Below are positions 1 to 10,585 of a stretch of 64,000 nt of DNA, piece by piece. The position numbers were made by a program, and so were the translations under genes. This DNA comes from Marinomonas profundimaris. Its GTDB lineage: Bacteria; Pseudomonadota; Gammaproteobacteria; Pseudomonadales; Marinomonadaceae. Numbering within the stretch: position 1 is the first letter of the stretch; each line of letters opens with the position of its first letter. The DNA lies in NCBI RefSeq assembly GCF_000508165.1, contig NZ_AYOZ01000060.1, forward strand, positions 62,001-126,000, given 5' to 3'. The notes under the pieces were generated by a model that worked only from the letters and a program-made list of their open reading frames with translations, was not told the origin of the DNA and did not search any database.

Positions 1-293
1 GCACTTAGCCAAGCCTGCATGTTAATAAGCGAGACAATTTCCAGAGAAAAAGTTGAAAACGTTGTAAAAGCACCTAAAAAACCCACCATAACCAAAGGAC
101 GATACGGTTCAAGTGACGGCATGCGCTCACTAATCACCACAAAGGCGACCCCCATCAACACACAACCCAATACATTAATCAGCATGGTAGCGAAGGGAAA
201 ATGGTGATGCCAATGGGAATTAATCCATTTGGTCATGCCATATCGGCTTAAAGCACCAAACGCTCCGCCAACCGCAATCATAAAGTACATCAT
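1..293 (-). CDS. crcB: CrcB/Fluc fluoride ion channel, partial (C-terminus beyond window edge)
   Basis: The first ~97 codons of a small membrane protein run off the left edge. Fluc channels are dual-topology dimers in the inner membrane that export fluoride and are about 120-130 residues long, so roughly 25-30 residues are missing. Visible family features are the N-terminal GGAFGALSRY motif, a central NVLGCVLMG segment and the hallmark GFLGAFTTFSTF stretch, which holds the central Na+ site and the pore phenylalanines. The start is ATG at 293 (a second ATG follows directly), preceded by AAAGGA at a suitable distance. It lies 50 bp behind rarA on the same strand and is probably the last gene of the ftsK-lolA-rarA-crcB transcript. 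No fluoride riboswitch is apparent in the short gap to rarA. Confidence 0.9.
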   Translation of the reverse strand, partial: MMYFMIAVGGAFGALSRYGMTKWINSHWHHHFPFATMLINVLGCVLMGVAFVVISERMPSLEPYRPLVMVGFLGAFTTFSTFSLEIVSLINMQAWLS

Positions 294-343
294 TATTGTA
301 TTCCTTTGAGGTAATGCTTTTCTCACAACGATTATTCTGGTGA

Positions 344-1693
344 TTAAACGTCTTTTCTTACTAAATCCGCGTAGCGCTGAAGTGGACTCTGATCATCCAA
401 GTCTGACAACCAAGCCAACTTATCGTTGATTTTTTTCTCTAAACCCCGATCGGTCGGCTGATAATAACGCATATCTGCCAACTCTTCAGGCAAATAGCTT
501 TCTCCAGCGGCGTACGCATGCTCTTCATTATGCGCGTAACGGTATTCGTCACCGTGCCCCATACTTTTTGCTAGCGATGTTGGTGCATTGCGCAAATGTG
601 CTGGAACTTCATAACTTGGCTGTGCAGTCACATCCGTCATGGCCTGCCCAAATGCTTTATATACCGCATTGCTTTTCGGGGCACACGCCATGTAAACAGC
701 AGCTTGAGCTATCGCTCGATTTCCCTCTCCGGGGCCAACACGTTCAAATACATCCCAAGCGTTTAGACCAATTTGCAACGCCCGAGGATCAGCGTTGCCA
801 ATGTCTTCTGAGGCAATCGCCAGCAAACGACGCGCAATGTACAAAGGATCACACCCACCATCCAACATTCGCGCCATCCAATACAAAGCGCCATCAGGAG
901 ACGACCCTCGAACGGATTTATGAAACGCAGAAATTTGATCGTAAAAGACATCGCCCTTACGATCAAAGCGACGAACACTTCCACCTAATACATCTTCTAA
1001 TTGCTCTTGTGTCACCTTAGCTTCAGGCTCCACAAGATCTGACAAAATCTCTAAAAAATTCAAACCACGACGAATATCACCATCCGCCGCTTGCGCCAAA
1101 ACAGATAAAAAATAATCGTCTATCTGTAAGCCACTGATGCCTTTCTCATGACTCTGCAAGGCACGGGCGAGCGCAAGCTGAACCTCTTCGGCGGTTGGCG
1201 TTTTTAAACGGTAAACACGCGCTCTAGACAATAAAGCAGAATTTAACTCAAAGGCTGGGTTTTCGGTTGTCGCACCAATAAATAAAAAGGTGCCATCTTC
1301 AATGAAAGGTAAAAATGCGTCTTGCTGGGATTTATTAAATCGATGCACCTCATCCACAAATAACACAGTCTGAGTGCCATTCATCATGCGCAACTGCTTG
1401 GCTTGATCCACCGCTGCACGAATTTCTTTAACACCCGACATGACCGCTGAGATTTCAATAAATTGCGCGTCCAGTGCATGGGAAAGCAACTGAGCAAATG
1501 TGGTTTTACCGACGCCTGGCGGCCCCCAAAGAATAAACGAATGGCAATGGCCAGTTTCAACCATGCGTCGCAATGGCTTTCCCGGACCCACCAAGTGCGA
1601 TTGCCCGATATAATCATCGAGGTTAGCGGGTCGCATTCTGGCTGCAAGAGGCTGATAAGCCTCCGCTGGTACATCCGAAAACAGGTCTTTCAT
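344..1693 (-). CDS. rarA: Replication-associated recombination protein RarA (MgsA), AAA+ ATPase
   Basis: 449 residues, normal length for RarA, a clamp-loader-like AAA+ ATPase that acts at stalled replication forks and single-strand gaps together with SSB. Walker A GPPGVGKT is at about residues 57-64, Walker [10 protein letters not shown] at 111-119, sensor I and arginine-finger region [11 protein letters not shown]...LLSRARV at about 138-160. The C-terminal half contains the tetramerisation segment, including [17 protein letters not shown] and the [13 protein letters not shown] signature. The ATG overlaps the lolA stop codon by one base (TAATG), so the two genes are translationally coupled. 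The ftsK-lolA-rarA order is shared with E. coli and Pseudomonas. Antisense open frames over this gene are shadows. Confidence 0.97.
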   Translation of the reverse strand: MKDLFSDVPAEAYQPLAARMRPANLDDYIGQSHLVGPGKPLRRMVETGHCHSFILWGPPGVGKTTFAQLLSHALDAQFIEISAVMSGVKEIRAAVDQAKQLRMMNGTQTVLFVDEVHRFNKSQQDAFLPFIEDGTFLFIGATTENPAFELNSALLSRARVYRLKTPTAEEVQLALARALQSHEKGISGLQIDDYFLSVLAQAADGDIRRGLNFLEILSDLVEPEAKVTQEQLEDVLGGSVRRFDRKGDVFYDQISAFHKSVRGSSPDGALYWMARMLDGGCDPLYIARRLLAIASEDIGNADPRALQIGLNAWDVFERVGPGEGNRAIAQAAVYMACAPKSNAVYKAFGQAMTDVTAQPSYEVPAHLRNAPTSLAKSMGHGDEYRYAHNEEHAYAAGESYLPEELADMRYYQPTDRGLEKKINDKLAWLSDLDDQSPLQRYADLVRKDV

Positions 1694-2325
1694 TATTGAC
1701 CTTCTACAATCACATCCACATTATCAGGTAAGTCCAAAGCAAAATTTTCTTTGGCAACACCGTCATGCGTCTCGACATTTTTAAATTCAATCACGGTGGT
1801 TTGCTCAAGTGAATCGAGAATACTCATGGCACTGATGACTTTCTTTCGGAAAGATAACGTAAGGTGCTGAAATAAATCTTGCTCGCCTTTTGGCTCTAGA
1901 CGAAATTTCTCGTCGCCCAATTTCGCCACATTATAATGTGGAAGCACTTCGCTGGCCGGTTGCCCTAGTAACGCAGCTGGCGAGTTGCCAACCGTACCAG
2001 ACAACGGTTTTTTAGTCGCTTGCTCCAAGTCCACATCCCATACTGTGATGGTTTTACCATCCGAAATAATACGTTGTGCAAACGGCGTCACACTGTCCCA
2101 AACAAACTGATTGGGTTTCGCCAATAAAAAGATACCTTCACTCACCTGAAGCTGTTTGCCTTTTTCATCATAGGTCACTTGGCGAAATTCACCCTCAATA
2201 TTTCGGTTCATTTCCAATAAATTTTCAATGGAGCCTGAAGTCTGGTCTTCCGCCTGCACAGTGATAGCTTGAAACGCGATAACAACACTCAATATTGCCA
2301 TGGCGACTAATTTATTTATCAACAT
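1693..2325 (-). CDS. lolA: Outer-membrane lipoprotein carrier protein LolA
   Basis: 210 residues. Periplasmic chaperone that takes mature lipoproteins from the LolCDE ABC exporter and delivers them to LolB at the outer membrane. A Sec signal peptide is visible (hydrophobic core about residues 7-20, likely cleavage after VQA near residue 25). The mature part carries family features such as [16 protein letters not shown], a [20 protein letters not shown] stretch with the conserved substrate-binding hydrophobic/Arg residues, and the WVYD-like VWDVDLEQ strand. It sits between ftsK (51 bp upstream) and rarA (1-base overlap), the standard gammaproteobacterial arrangement. Confidence 0.95.
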   Translation of the reverse strand: MLINKLVAMAILSVVIAFQAITVQAEDQTSGSIENLLEMNRNIEGEFRQVTYDEKGKQLQVSEGIFLLAKPNQFVWDSVTPFAQRIISDGKTITVWDVDLEQATKKPLSGTVGNSPAALLGQPASEVLPHYNVAKLGDEKFRLEPKGEQDLFQHLTLSFRKKVISAMSILDSLEQTTVIEFKNVETHDGVAKENFALDLPDNVDVIVEGQ

Positions 2326-2376
2326 AACTCTCCAACAAACATTTTAAATACGAGCTGTTCAAAAAAATAACAACCG

Positions 2377-5109
2377 TTATTCTGGAATTAAAATATCGCG
2401 CTGCCCATTCGTCCCCATCGGACCAACCAAGCCAGCCGCTTCCATTGCTTCAACCAAATTAGCCGCTCTGTTGTACCCTATTTTAAGTCGGCGTTGAATA
2501 GAGGATATCGAAGCTTTACGCGTTTCAATGACAATTTTCACTGCATCGTCATAAAGTGCGTCTTTATCTTCACTGTCATCACCGGACATTAAGTCTTCTG
2601 GGTTCACCACCACGTCTTGAATATAGTCTGGCTCACCTCGTTGTTTCCACTCCTCGACAACCGCATGAACTTCTTCATCCGACACAAACGCACCATGAAC
2701 TCGGATTGGCGTTGGCAAACCAGCAGGAAGATACAACATATCACCCATACCCAATAATTGATCTGCGCCACCTTGATCCAAAATGGTTCGCGAGTCGATT
2801 TTCGATGACACCTGAAACGCCATTCGGGTTGGAATGTTCGCTTTGATCAAGCCTGTGATGACATCCACAGAAGGTCGTTGCGTCGCTAGGATTAAGTGAA
2901 TGCCCGCCGCTCGCGCTTTTTGAGCAATACGAGCGATCAACTCTTCTACTTTTTTACCCACAATCATCATCATGTCGGCAAATTCGTCCACGATAATAAC
3001 AATGTAAGGCAGTGGCTCTAAATGCGGTACCGTGCGAGCAACGCCATCTTCGGAAAACATCGCCATCTCTGGTTGCCATAATGGATCTTCGATCGGCTTA
3101 CCCGCATCTATCGCGTCACGTACTTTTTTGTTGTAACCCGCAATGTTGCGGACGCCCAGTTTCGACATCAACTTATAGCGGCGCTCCATTTCATCCACCG
3201 ACCAACGCAAACCATTGGCCGCGTCTTTCATATCGGTAATAACTGGCGTCAAAAGGTGCGGAATACCTTCATAGATCGACAACTCAAGCATTTTTGGGTC
3301 GACCATTATCATGCGCACTTCGTCTGGTGTCGACTTAAGCAGCATACTTAAAATCATCGCATTCACACCCACCGACTTACCAGACCCTGTTGTACCAGCA
3401 ACAAGCACATGTGGCATTTTCGCCAAATCAACCACAACGGGTTCACCAGAAATATCATGTCCAAGCGACAAGGTAAGCGGCGATGAAGATCGATCGTAGG
3501 CATCACAGTTAATCACTTCGGAAAAATACACGGTATCTCGAACCTGATTGGGGATTTCAATACCGATGGTCGACTTGCCTGCAATCACTTCAACGACTCG
3601 AACACTCATGACGCTTAAAGAACGCGCTAGATCTTTTGCTAAATTGGTAATTCTAGAAACCTTTACGCCTGGCGCAGGCTGAATTTCAAAACGCGTAATA
3701 ACAGGGCCAGGATTCACTTCAACTACTTCGGCTTTTACACCAAAGTCTTGCAAACGCTGCTCCAATAATTCAGACAAGGCCAACAGCTCATCTTCTGAAT
3801 AACCGCCCTGCTTTGGTTTTGGTGTGGTCAATACGCCACGATCCGGTAAAGAGTAGCCTTTCACAGTCTGGCGAGTGTCATCATCACCGGAAGAAGGCCC
3901 ACCAAGCGAATCCAATTGCTTCGCTTCTGACAAGGTTCGAAACGCAGGTTTGTGTGCGGGAGGAATAACCGAAGGCGGTTCGTCGTTGAACAACATCGCA
4001 TCGGCCTGTTCCTTTGATATTCCTGTAGGCAAAGGAGCACCACTGTCGTCCTGATCGAGGGATTGAGCGTTCGGCAGTTGCTTTTCTAATGGTGCATTAA
4101 TGGGCGGCTTATCCGTCGGCTTAGACCAGCTTTCTTCAATATAAAGTGTGTCGCCAAAATCAACATCACTCTCGTCAAATGATAGCGTATCCAGACCACC
4201 AAACTCAGGCTCTTCATGAGATTGAGGCAATTCAACTTCTGCATGTACTTTCTTAGACTTAGAAAATAATGATGATAGCGAAAACTTGGACTTCTTATCT
4301 TCGTCGTTTTCAAGAGAAGCATGATCAGCAATAGGGTTTTCTGTATTCCCTTCGTCAGACTGAGCATTACCTTTAGTCTGCTCATTTTCCACAGGCTCAC
4401 TTTCTGCCTTTCTTCTTTTCCTGACAATAGCAGGCTCTTCTGCATCATCGTCAATCTCAAGTTTCAAAGCGGCTTTTTGTTTGGATCTCACTTCGCGACT
4501 GCTCGTCCATTTATGGCGAACAAACACCATAAAGCGAAACGTCTTTTCACCCAAGCTATCCATTAGGCTCAACCAATGCAGTTGAGCCAATAACGTAAAG
4601 GACAGAATAACTAAGGCTAAGCTGACTAATGTCGCGCCATCGTAACCAATAAAACTGTAAAGTAATGTCCCTAAACCATGACCCAATATACCACCAGTGC
4701 CATATTGCAACGAAGGTTCACCAACGGTATGCAAGAAACATAAAACAGAAGCAAAGGACAAGTACAAAATACTGCCAAGCGTGCACAGTAAGGCATTATT
4801 CAAAGGCAGTAGAGAATGTGGATTGCGCCATATAATAATAGCAACCCAGAAAAAAAGAGGAGGGAGAGAATAAAATAAAGAACCGAAAAAGCCCGATGTC
4901 AAATCCGCTATGGTCGCACCAATTGGCCCCATGGAATTTTGAATAGCGGCACCATTACCTGAATAGAACCAACCCGCGTCGTTAGGATTGTAACTATAGG
5001 TCGCCAACCCGAAAAAAAACAAAATCAATAAAGCCGCAATAAACGCCGCTTGCTTGGCAAACAACTCCCAAATTGGTGATCGTACCGACTCACGCACATC
5101 TTCTGACAA
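2377..5109 (-). CDS. ftsK: DNA translocase FtsK
   Basis: 910 residues. Septal DNA pump that moves chromosome termini toward dif and activates XerCD. The N-terminal ~190 residues contain four to five membrane segments (first around 21-38, others near 78-95, 107-125, 160-178). They are followed by a charged, low-complexity linker (about 200-420), then the alpha/beta motor domain with Walker [11 protein letters not shown] near residue 572 and Walker [14 protein letters not shown]. The last ~65 residues form the gamma winged helix ([20 protein letters not shown]...), which reads KOPS sites. The linker is shorter than in E. coli FtsK (1329 residues) and similar to that of Pseudomonas. It heads the ftsK-lolA-rarA-crcB operon. 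The porin terminator lies just upstream, so its promoter should be in about 5110-5188. Confidence 0.97.
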   Translation of the reverse strand: MSEDVRESVRSPIWELFAKQAAFIAALLILFFFGLATYSYNPNDAGWFYSGNGAAIQNSMGPIGATIADLTSGFFGSLFYSLPPLFFWVAIIIWRNPHSLLPLNNALLCTLGSILYLSFASVLCFLHTVGEPSLQYGTGGILGHGLGTLLYSFIGYDGATLVSLALVILSFTLLAQLHWLSLMDSLGEKTFRFMVFVRHKWTSSREVRSKQKAALKLEIDDDAEEPAIVRKRRKAESEPVENEQTKGNAQSDEGNTENPIADHASLENDEDKKSKFSLSSLFSKSKKVHAEVELPQSHEEPEFGGLDTLSFDESDVDFGDTLYIEESWSKPTDKPPINAPLEKQLPNAQSLDQDDSGAPLPTGISKEQADAMLFNDEPPSVIPPAHKPAFRTLSEAKQLDSLGGPSSGDDDTRQTVKGYSLPDRGVLTTPKPKQGGYSEDELLALSELLEQRLQDFGVKAEVVEVNPGPVITRFEIQPAPGVKVSRITNLAKDLARSLSVMSVRVVEVIAGKSTIGIEIPNQVRDTVYFSEVINCDAYDRSSSPLTLSLGHDISGEPVVVDLAKMPHVLVAGTTGSGKSVGVNAMILSMLLKSTPDEVRMIMVDPKMLELSIYEGIPHLLTPVITDMKDAANGLRWSVDEMERRYKLMSKLGVRNIAGYNKKVRDAIDAGKPIEDPLWQPEMAMFSEDGVARTVPHLEPLPYIVIIVDEFADMMMIVGKKVEELIARIAQKARAAGIHLILATQRPSVDVITGLIKANIPTRMAFQVSSKIDSRTILDQGGADQLLGMGDMLYLPAGLPTPIRVHGAFVSDEEVHAVVEEWKQRGEPDYIQDVVVNPEDLMSGDDSEDKDALYDDAVKIVIETRKASISSIQRRLKIGYNRAANLVEAMEAAGLVGPMGTNGQRDILIPE

Positions 5110-5188
5110 AACGTATCTTCCTATTTTATGCTAAACAAAACAAAACATGCTCCGTTCCGCGGAGTCACCAGTTCGCTAAGCTTACCAT

Positions 5189-5217
5189 AAAAAAAGCCAG
5201 CCCAAAGGGCTGGCTTT
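5189..5217 (-). terminator. Rho-independent terminator of the porin gene
   Basis: Inverted repeat AGCCAGCCC (5195-5203), loop AAA, GGGCTGGCT (5207-5215). On the minus strand it is followed by a run of T (A run 5189-5194 on the plus strand), so it terminates the leftward porin transcript before ftsK. Confidence 0.9.
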
Positions 5218-5257
5218 CGCTTTTACTAAGTCAAGACACTCTTATAAAAAAGCAGTC

Positions 5258-6142
5258 TTAGAAAGAAGCTTTCACACCAACTTTAGTAAGTTCAGAACCT
5301 AGGTCACCAGCGTAGTTTTTAACGTAGTAAGTCAAATCACCAGCAGCGTATTCACCAACGAAGTAAGTACCGTCAGTTTCAGCTTCTAGATCGCTGGAGA
5401 ATTCAAGAGTCAAGGTCAACGCTTCAGACGCTGCAAACGCAACAGATGCAGTCATCAGTTCAATATCAGTATCGCCATCAGTACCACCAGCGCCAGAGCC
5501 GTAGTTCAAAGATACAGTCGCTGGACCTGCAACAGTTTGAACACCAACGTTCACAGCATTCGCATCACCTACAGCACCACCAGAGATACCAGCTTTGAAT
5601 CCACCGAAGTCCATAACGTAAGAAGCAGCAAAACCAATTTCACCGTCTACATCACCAACTGCATTAGTCGCTTCAATAGCAACAGTCAGCTCAGGAGAAA
5701 CCATGTAACGGATACCAGTGTTATCTGTATCACCAGTTAGATCGCCATCAGAATCAGTAGCATTTTTAAGATCAACACCACCGAAGTACTCATCCATACC
5801 AAAGAAAGAGCCAGTTGCTACAGTACCGTCGAAACGACCAAACTTGACAGCACCTTGTTTAACATAAAGCTTTTCCATGCCAATTTTAGTGCCTTCATCA
5901 GCACCATCAGTAGCGATTTCGATTTCAGCATAAACAATACCTGTATCAACAGATACTTCAACTTCAAACTCTTTAGTGCCACTTAGCTCGTTAGCAGTAG
6001 TGGTTTTTTTGGATTCATTCTGAGTTACATACTCTACACCAGCATTACCAGTGAATACTGCCTCAGCAGCAAAAGTAGCAGTAGAAACGGCAGCTGCAAC
6101 AGCAGATACCGCAAACACAGAAGCAAGTTTAATCGCTTTCAT
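5258..6142 (-). CDS. Gram-negative porin (general diffusion type)
   Basis: 294 residues with a clear signal peptide (MKAIKLASVFAV..., cleavage near residue 25 after TFA) and a terminal phenylalanine (VGVKASF-COOH), the beta-barrel assembly signal recognised by BamA. The mature protein is acidic and rich in Gly, Asp and Thr, with alternating beta-strand patterns (for example VKFGRFDGTVATG, GFAASYVMDFGGFKAGISGG), typical of marine trimeric porins. At 294 residues it is shorter than the usual 330-380, so it may form a smaller barrel or have short loops. It is monocistronic, with its own terminator and a long AT-rich leader region. The substrate cannot be inferred. Confidence 0.8.
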   Translation of the reverse strand: MKAIKLASVFAVSAVAAAVSTATFAAEAVFTGNAGVEYVTQNESKKTTTANELSGTKEFEVEVSVDTGIVYAEIEIATDGADEGTKIGMEKLYVKQGAVKFGRFDGTVATGSFFGMDEYFGGVDLKNATDSDGDLTGDTDNTGIRYMVSPELTVAIEATNAVGDVDGEIGFAASYVMDFGGFKAGISGGAVGDANAVNVGVQTVAGPATVSLNYGSGAGGTDGDTDIELMTASVAFAASEALTLTLEFSSDLEAETDGTYFVGEYAAGDLTYYVKNYAGDLGSELTKVGVKASF

Positions 6143-6685
6143 TCAAGATTCCCCTTTATATTATATTATGTGGCCTTGTAGACCTATTGACTGATTTTCG
6201 TCTATCCAAGAAACGTTGTTAAATCAACGACTCGTGTATCTTAAAACCGATCAGTTTCACTTTTGTGACAATTGCCAAAAAAGCAGATTATCTTGTAGTT
6301 CCTAACACCGCATTCAATTATGTTTTCGAATTACCGTTTAGGACTGCATCGATTAAAACCAAGTTTTCCATTACTGGTCAAGCATTCCTTGCACTTTTTT
6401 TCTCTTTTTTTTCATTTTGCACCCTTTTTTGGATAAAAAACACCCAACAAGGATAAAAAGGAACTATTTGTTTCGCCTTTTCATGCACATTCTACTGAAT
6501 TAAGCATAACATTGTGTCAACAAGTCGCAAGCGGAACGTATTTTCTTCCTTAGTTTGATTATCGGTAAGCCATTTGAGTTCTTTAGATTTTTTTCGCTTT
6601 TTTCGAAGAGATAGTTTTTACACTGAAAAAACGATAATCTAAAAATAGAATATGCCAATGTCTAAATTAGGAAGATACGCGCCCA
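6143..6685. other. Long AT-rich intergenic region between divergent porin and aat genes
   Basis: About 540 bp without a convincing gene. It must hold the porin promoter (minus) and the aat promoter (plus). A 62-codon plus-strand frame (6265-6456) has no good ribosome-binding site and a composition like its surroundings, so I do not call it. Runs of T and A are frequent (6399-6412, 6585-6606). A weak inverted repeat (ACGTTG ... CAACGA, about 6210-6226) is visible. No clear operator was found. Confidence 0.5.
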
Positions 6686-7429
6686 ATGCAAGCGTCTGCC
6701 AGCGATGAAAAACACGAACTGATATTACTGTCAGAATCCCCCTACGACACCCCTGATCCAAGCAAAGCACTACAAGACCCTGAGGGGTTAGCCGCTATCG
6801 GTGGTGATTTATCTTCTACACGCTTAATACACCTATACAGCAAAGGTTTTTTTCCTTGGTACAGTGATCCTGACCCTATTTTATGGTGGCACCCTGAACA
6901 ACGATGCATCCTTCAACCTGAGCGTTTTCACACGTCAAAATCACTTAAAAAAGCATTAAAAAAAGGCCAATGGACATTTACCGTCAACCAAGAGTTTGCA
7001 TCGGTAATTGGCCACTGCTCCGCCCTAAGGATCGACAAAGAAGGCACCTGGATCTCCAATGATATAAAAACTGCTTATATCAAACTGAATGAATTAGGTT
7101 ATGCACACTCTATTGAAGTTTGGTTGGATGAAAAACTGGTTGGTGGGTTTTACGGCGTCGCGATGGGAAATGTTTTTTTTGGAGAGTCTATGTTTTCACT
7201 GCAACCTAACGCCTCGAAAATTGCATTAAAAACATTCTGCGATCTTGCTAAAAGCTGTCAGATTGAACTCATTGATTGCCAAGTAGAATCCGACCATTTG
7301 CTTTCGCTTGGCGCCGAATTGGTACCAAGGTCATTTTTTTCCACTCAATTAGAAGCGCTAATCACACGCACAAAAAAGAATATAAACTTAATAGAAATTG
7401 GAAAAAATCCTCATAAACAACCCATTTAG
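6686..7429 (+). CDS. aat: Leucyl/phenylalanyl-tRNA-protein transferase
   Basis: 247 residues. Cytoplasmic enzyme that adds Leu or Phe from aminoacyl-tRNA to N-terminal Lys or Arg, creating the N-degrons that ClpS delivers to ClpAP. Family motifs are present: GLAAIGGDL near residue 34, GFFPWYSDPDPILWWHPEQR at about 54-73, and GGFYGVAMGNVFFGESMFS at about 152-170, the aminoacyl-tRNA binding pocket. The N-terminus is ~13 residues longer than in E. coli Aat. It sits upstream of infA and clpA-clpS, so the enzyme, adaptor and protease of one pathway are within 4 kb. The arginyl/leucyl transferase gene bpt (ate), which often lies between aat and infA in pseudomonads, is absent here. Confidence 0.95.
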   Translation: MQASASDEKHELILLSESPYDTPDPSKALQDPEGLAAIGGDLSSTRLIHLYSKGFFPWYSDPDPILWWHPEQRCILQPERFHTSKSLKKALKKGQWTFTVNQEFASVIGHCSALRIDKEGTWISNDIKTAYIKLNELGYAHSIEVWLDEKLVGGFYGVAMGNVFFGESMFSLQPNASKIALKTFCDLAKSCQIELIDCQVESDHLLSLGAELVPRSFFSTQLEALITRTKKNINLIEIGKNPHKQPI

Positions 7430-7653
7430 CGTTAAAATAGGCACATCAAAAGCGTAACTAAGTTTGCCTTACGCTGCATTTTTAGGCAAAATACGCTCGA
7501 TCAAAATTCAGACGTCGCTAAATAAACATCATGATTTAAGAATTTAGCGCTCAATTGACTAAAGAAAAACGATTTTTTTCTTTGTCTGTAGACCTCCGAA
7601 TAAGGCATGGTCGGCGTCTACTAACTATACGTTAACACCATAGGACACATATT

Positions 7654-7872
7654 GTGGCAAAAGAAGAAGGCTTAGAAATGGAGGGCACTATCATTGATAC
7701 GTTGCCTAATACCATGTTCCGTGTCGAATTAGAAAACGGACACGTTGTAATTGCACATATCTCCGGAAAAATGCGTAAAAACTACATTCGCATTTTGACA
7801 GGCGATAAAGTAAAAGTAGAGCTAACACCATATGACCTTTCAAAAGGCCGTATCGTTTATCGTGCTCGCTAA
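7654..7872 (+). CDS. infA: Translation initiation factor IF-1
   Basis: 72 residues, the exact family length. It is an OB-fold S1-like protein that occupies the ribosomal A site during initiation. The sequence is near-canonical ([54 protein letters not shown]). The start is GTG at 7654, which gives the canonical MAKEEG N-terminus. No upstream ATG gives a family-like start. The 224-bp leader after aat probably contains its own promoter, as infA is usually expressed separately. Confidence 0.97.
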   Translation: MAKEEGLEMEGTIIDTLPNTMFRVELENGHVVIAHISGKMRKNYIRILTGDKVKVELTPYDLSKGRIVYRAR

Positions 7873-7902
7873 TTTAAGCGTTTTATTAATGGCTTAAATG
7901 AA

Positions 7903-7941
7903 GACATAAAAAAACCGGACACTGTCCGGTTTTTTTATGTC
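7903..7941. terminator. Bidirectional terminator between convergent infA and clpA
   Basis: Perfect inverted repeat: GACAT and seven A, then CCGGAC (7915-7920), loop ACT, GTCCGG (7924-7929), then seven T and ATGTC. Both strands show a GC stem followed by a T run, so it can end infA (+) and clpA (-) transcripts. Confidence 0.93.
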
Positions 7942-7958
7942 TAGCAATTGCATTAAGC

Positions 7959-10214
7959 TTAATGGACAACCGCTTCTTTTATTACTTCAAACTTCAGTTC
8001 GTCACTTTTTTCATCTAAAGACACTTTTACATGACCACCATCGTTCAGATCCCCAAAGAGTATCTGATCTGCCAATGGCTTCTTCAGGTGCTCCTGAATG
8101 ACGCGAGCCATCGGACGGGCACCCATTTGACGATCGTAGCCTTTATTCGCCAACCAGCCTCGTGCTGTGTCTGAGACCTCAAGAAGGACGCCTTTCGGAT
8201 CCAACTGAGCTTGTAACTCCACCAAAAACTTATCAACCACATTAAAGATAATGCGCTCATCCAATTGCTGAAACTGAATCACTGCATCAAGACGGTTTCT
8301 AAATTCTGGCGTAAAGGTTCGATTTATCACCTCCATACCGTCTGTCGAATTGTCCTGACTGGAGAAACCAATAGATCGACGAGCCAATTCTTCTGCGCCT
8401 GCATTTGACGTCATAACCAAAATCACATTACGGAAGTCCGCTTTGCGACCATTGTTGTCGGTCAAGGTACCGTGATCCATCACCTGCAAAAGCAAATTAA
8501 AGACTTCTGGATGCGCCTTTTCTATTTCATCAAGCAATACAACACTATGAGGGTTCTTAGTGACCGCTTCTGTTAACAAACCACCTTGATCAAAACCTAC
8601 ATAACCTGGTGGCGCACCAATCAAGCGAGAAACCGCATGACGCTCCATGTATTCAGACATGTCAAAACGAATCAACTCAAGCCCCAATTGCTTGGCCAGC
8701 TGCTTTGTCACTTCGGTTTTACCTACACCTGTTGGCCCTGCCATCAAGAAGGAGCCTATTGGCTTTTCTTCTGCTTTCAGGCCAGCACGAGAGAGTTTAA
8801 TCGCCGCAGAGAGTGAATTAATGGCATTATCCTGCCCGAAGACCACCATTTTCAGGTTGCGCTCTAGGTTTGATAACACTTGTCTATCATCAGAATTAAC
8901 CGCCCTAACAGGCACTCTCGCAATCTTAGAAACAATATCTTCGATATCCGCAACCGTGATCACTGATTTACGTTTGCCTTCAGGCTGTAGGCGCTGATAA
9001 GCGCCTGCTTCATCAATCACATCGATCGCTTTGTCAGGCATATGACGATCTGTCACATAGCGCTGAGCAAGCTCCGCTGCCGCTAATAATGCAGGCTCTT
9101 CATATTTAACTTTATGGTGCTCTTCAAACGCGCCAATGATGCCTTTCAAGATCTGGTAGGTGTCATCCACACTTGGTTCGTTCACATCGATTTTTTGAAA
9201 ACGACGCGCAAGTGCATGATCTTTTTCGAACACGCCACGAAACTCTTGGAATGTTGTCGAGCCAATACAGCGTAACCCGCCAGAACTCAACACAGGTTTA
9301 AGCAGATTAGAGGCATCCATTACGCCGCCCGATGCCGCACCAGCACCAATGATGGTGTGAATTTCATCGATAAACAAAATAGCGTTAGGAAGCTTCTTCA
9401 ACTCACCCAAAAGCTGTTTTAGCCGTTTTTCAAAATCACCACGGTATTTCGTTCCGGCCAGCAACGCCCCCAGATCCAATGAGTAAACAATGCCATCCGC
9501 AATAACATCTGGTACCTGCCCATCGACAATACGCTTCGCTAAACCTTCAGCAATGGCGGTTTTACCTACGCCCGATTCACCAACAAGCAAAGGGTTGTTT
9601 TTACGACGACGAGACAACGTTTGTATAACACGCTCGACTTCGTATTCACGACCGATTAATTTGTCGATTTTACCGGCTTTGGCTTCTTCATTTAGGTTTG
9701 TCGCGAATTTTTGCAGCGGCGCTGTTGTTGTGTCTTCCGCTTCATCTTCTTGATCCATATCCTGAGAAGATGCTTCACCTGTTTTTGAAATACCATGCGC
9801 AACAAAATTGACAACATCAATACGCGCCACGCCATGCCGTTTTAGCAGGTAGACGGTCTGGCTTTCTTGCTCACTGAAAATAGCCACCAGAACATTAGCG
9901 CCGGTAACTTCACGCTTACCAGAAGATTGAACATGAAAAACAGCACGCTGTAATACGCGCTGAAAGCCTAATGTGGGCTGAACTTCACGCTCATCATCGT
10001 CTTCAGGAATCAGTGGCGTTGTACTATCAACAAACTCTTCTAACTCCTTGCTCAATATATCTAAACTTACACCACATGCTTTTAGAACGCTTGAGGCAGC
10101 GTCATTTTCGATAAGAGCTAATAACAAATGCTCTACTGTCATGAATTCATGGCGTTTGTCGCGCGCCGCTTTGAACGCTGTATTTAGGGTTTGCTCTAGT
10201 TCTTTATCTAACAT
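7959..10214 (-). CDS. clpA: ATP-dependent Clp protease ATP-binding subunit ClpA
   Basis: 751 residues. AAA+ unfoldase that feeds ClpP, with ClpS as N-degron adaptor. The N-terminal Clp repeat domain spans about 1-145 (HEFMTVEHLLLALIE). D1 Walker A is GESGVGKTA near residue 213, and D2 Walker A is GPTGVGKTE near residue 494. The D2 pore loop GYVG is present. The ClpP-binding IGF tripeptide is in RRSIGFSSQ. Length matches E. coli ClpA (758). It lies 20 bp downstream of clpS on the same strand, so clpS-clpA form an operon. clpP is not in this window. Confidence 0.97.
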   Translation of the reverse strand: MLDKELEQTLNTAFKAARDKRHEFMTVEHLLLALIENDAASSVLKACGVSLDILSKELEEFVDSTTPLIPEDDDEREVQPTLGFQRVLQRAVFHVQSSGKREVTGANVLVAIFSEQESQTVYLLKRHGVARIDVVNFVAHGISKTGEASSQDMDQEDEAEDTTTAPLQKFATNLNEEAKAGKIDKLIGREYEVERVIQTLSRRRKNNPLLVGESGVGKTAIAEGLAKRIVDGQVPDVIADGIVYSLDLGALLAGTKYRGDFEKRLKQLLGELKKLPNAILFIDEIHTIIGAGAASGGVMDASNLLKPVLSSGGLRCIGSTTFQEFRGVFEKDHALARRFQKIDVNEPSVDDTYQILKGIIGAFEEHHKVKYEEPALLAAAELAQRYVTDRHMPDKAIDVIDEAGAYQRLQPEGKRKSVITVADIEDIVSKIARVPVRAVNSDDRQVLSNLERNLKMVVFGQDNAINSLSAAIKLSRAGLKAEEKPIGSFLMAGPTGVGKTEVTKQLAKQLGLELIRFDMSEYMERHAVSRLIGAPPGYVGFDQGGLLTEAVTKNPHSVVLLDEIEKAHPEVFNLLLQVMDHGTLTDNNGRKADFRNVILVMTSNAGAEELARRSIGFSSQDNSTDGMEVINRTFTPEFRNRLDAVIQFQQLDERIIFNVVDKFLVELQAQLDPKGVLLEVSDTARGWLANKGYDRQMGARPMARVIQEHLKKPLADQILFGDLNDGGHVKVSLDEKSDELKFEVIKEAVVH

Positions 10215-10234
10215 TGCTATTCCCTCACTCTGAA

Positions 10235-10585
10235 TCAGTCAACCTTTTGTAGGTCGCACATTAAGGGGTGCTCATTTTGTTCCACGAACTGTTGTACCAT
10301 TGCCACTTTCGTTTCAGCAATATCAAAAGGGTAAATTCCGCAAACACCTTTCCCCTTTGTATGTACTTCTAACATGACCTGATTGGCCTTTTCCCCTTCC
10401 ATAGAAAAAAAACGCTGTAAAATAAATACGACAAAATCCATTGGCGTATAATCATCATTGAATAAAACAACTTGATACATGGATGGCGGCTTCAATTCCG
10501 TTTCTTCAGGTGCAATCGCAATATTCGAATGCCCGTGCTGCTCATCATCTTCTGATACTAGTCTAATTTGCTGATCTACAATCAT
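10235..10585 (-). CDS. clpS: ATP-dependent Clp protease adaptor ClpS
   Basis: 116 residues. N-recognin that binds proteins with N-terminal Leu, Phe, Tyr or Trp and hands them to ClpA. Conserved core: [22 protein letters not shown] (about residues 32-53, containing the Asn-Asp-Asp substrate-binding edge), then [24 protein letters not shown] with the pocket His and the ClpA-interface segment. The N-terminal ~30 residues are acidic and flexible, as expected for the part that enters ClpA. It has a GAGG-like ribosome site and leads the clpS-clpA operon. Confidence 0.96.
   Translation of the reverse strand: MIVDQQIRLVSEDDEQHGHSNIAIAPEETELKPPSMYQVVLFNDDYTPMDFVVFILQRFFSMEGEKANQVMLEVHTKGKGVCGIYPFDIAETKVAMVQQFVEQNEHPLMCDLQKVD

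Noticed and set aside
568-1020. 150-codon plus-strand frame antisense to rarA
   Set aside because: It lies wholly opposite a well-supported gene and lacks any recognisable motif.
6265-6456. 63-codon plus-strand frame between porin and aat
   Set aside because: No ribosome site, runs of poly-T, and composition like the spacer. Treated as chance.
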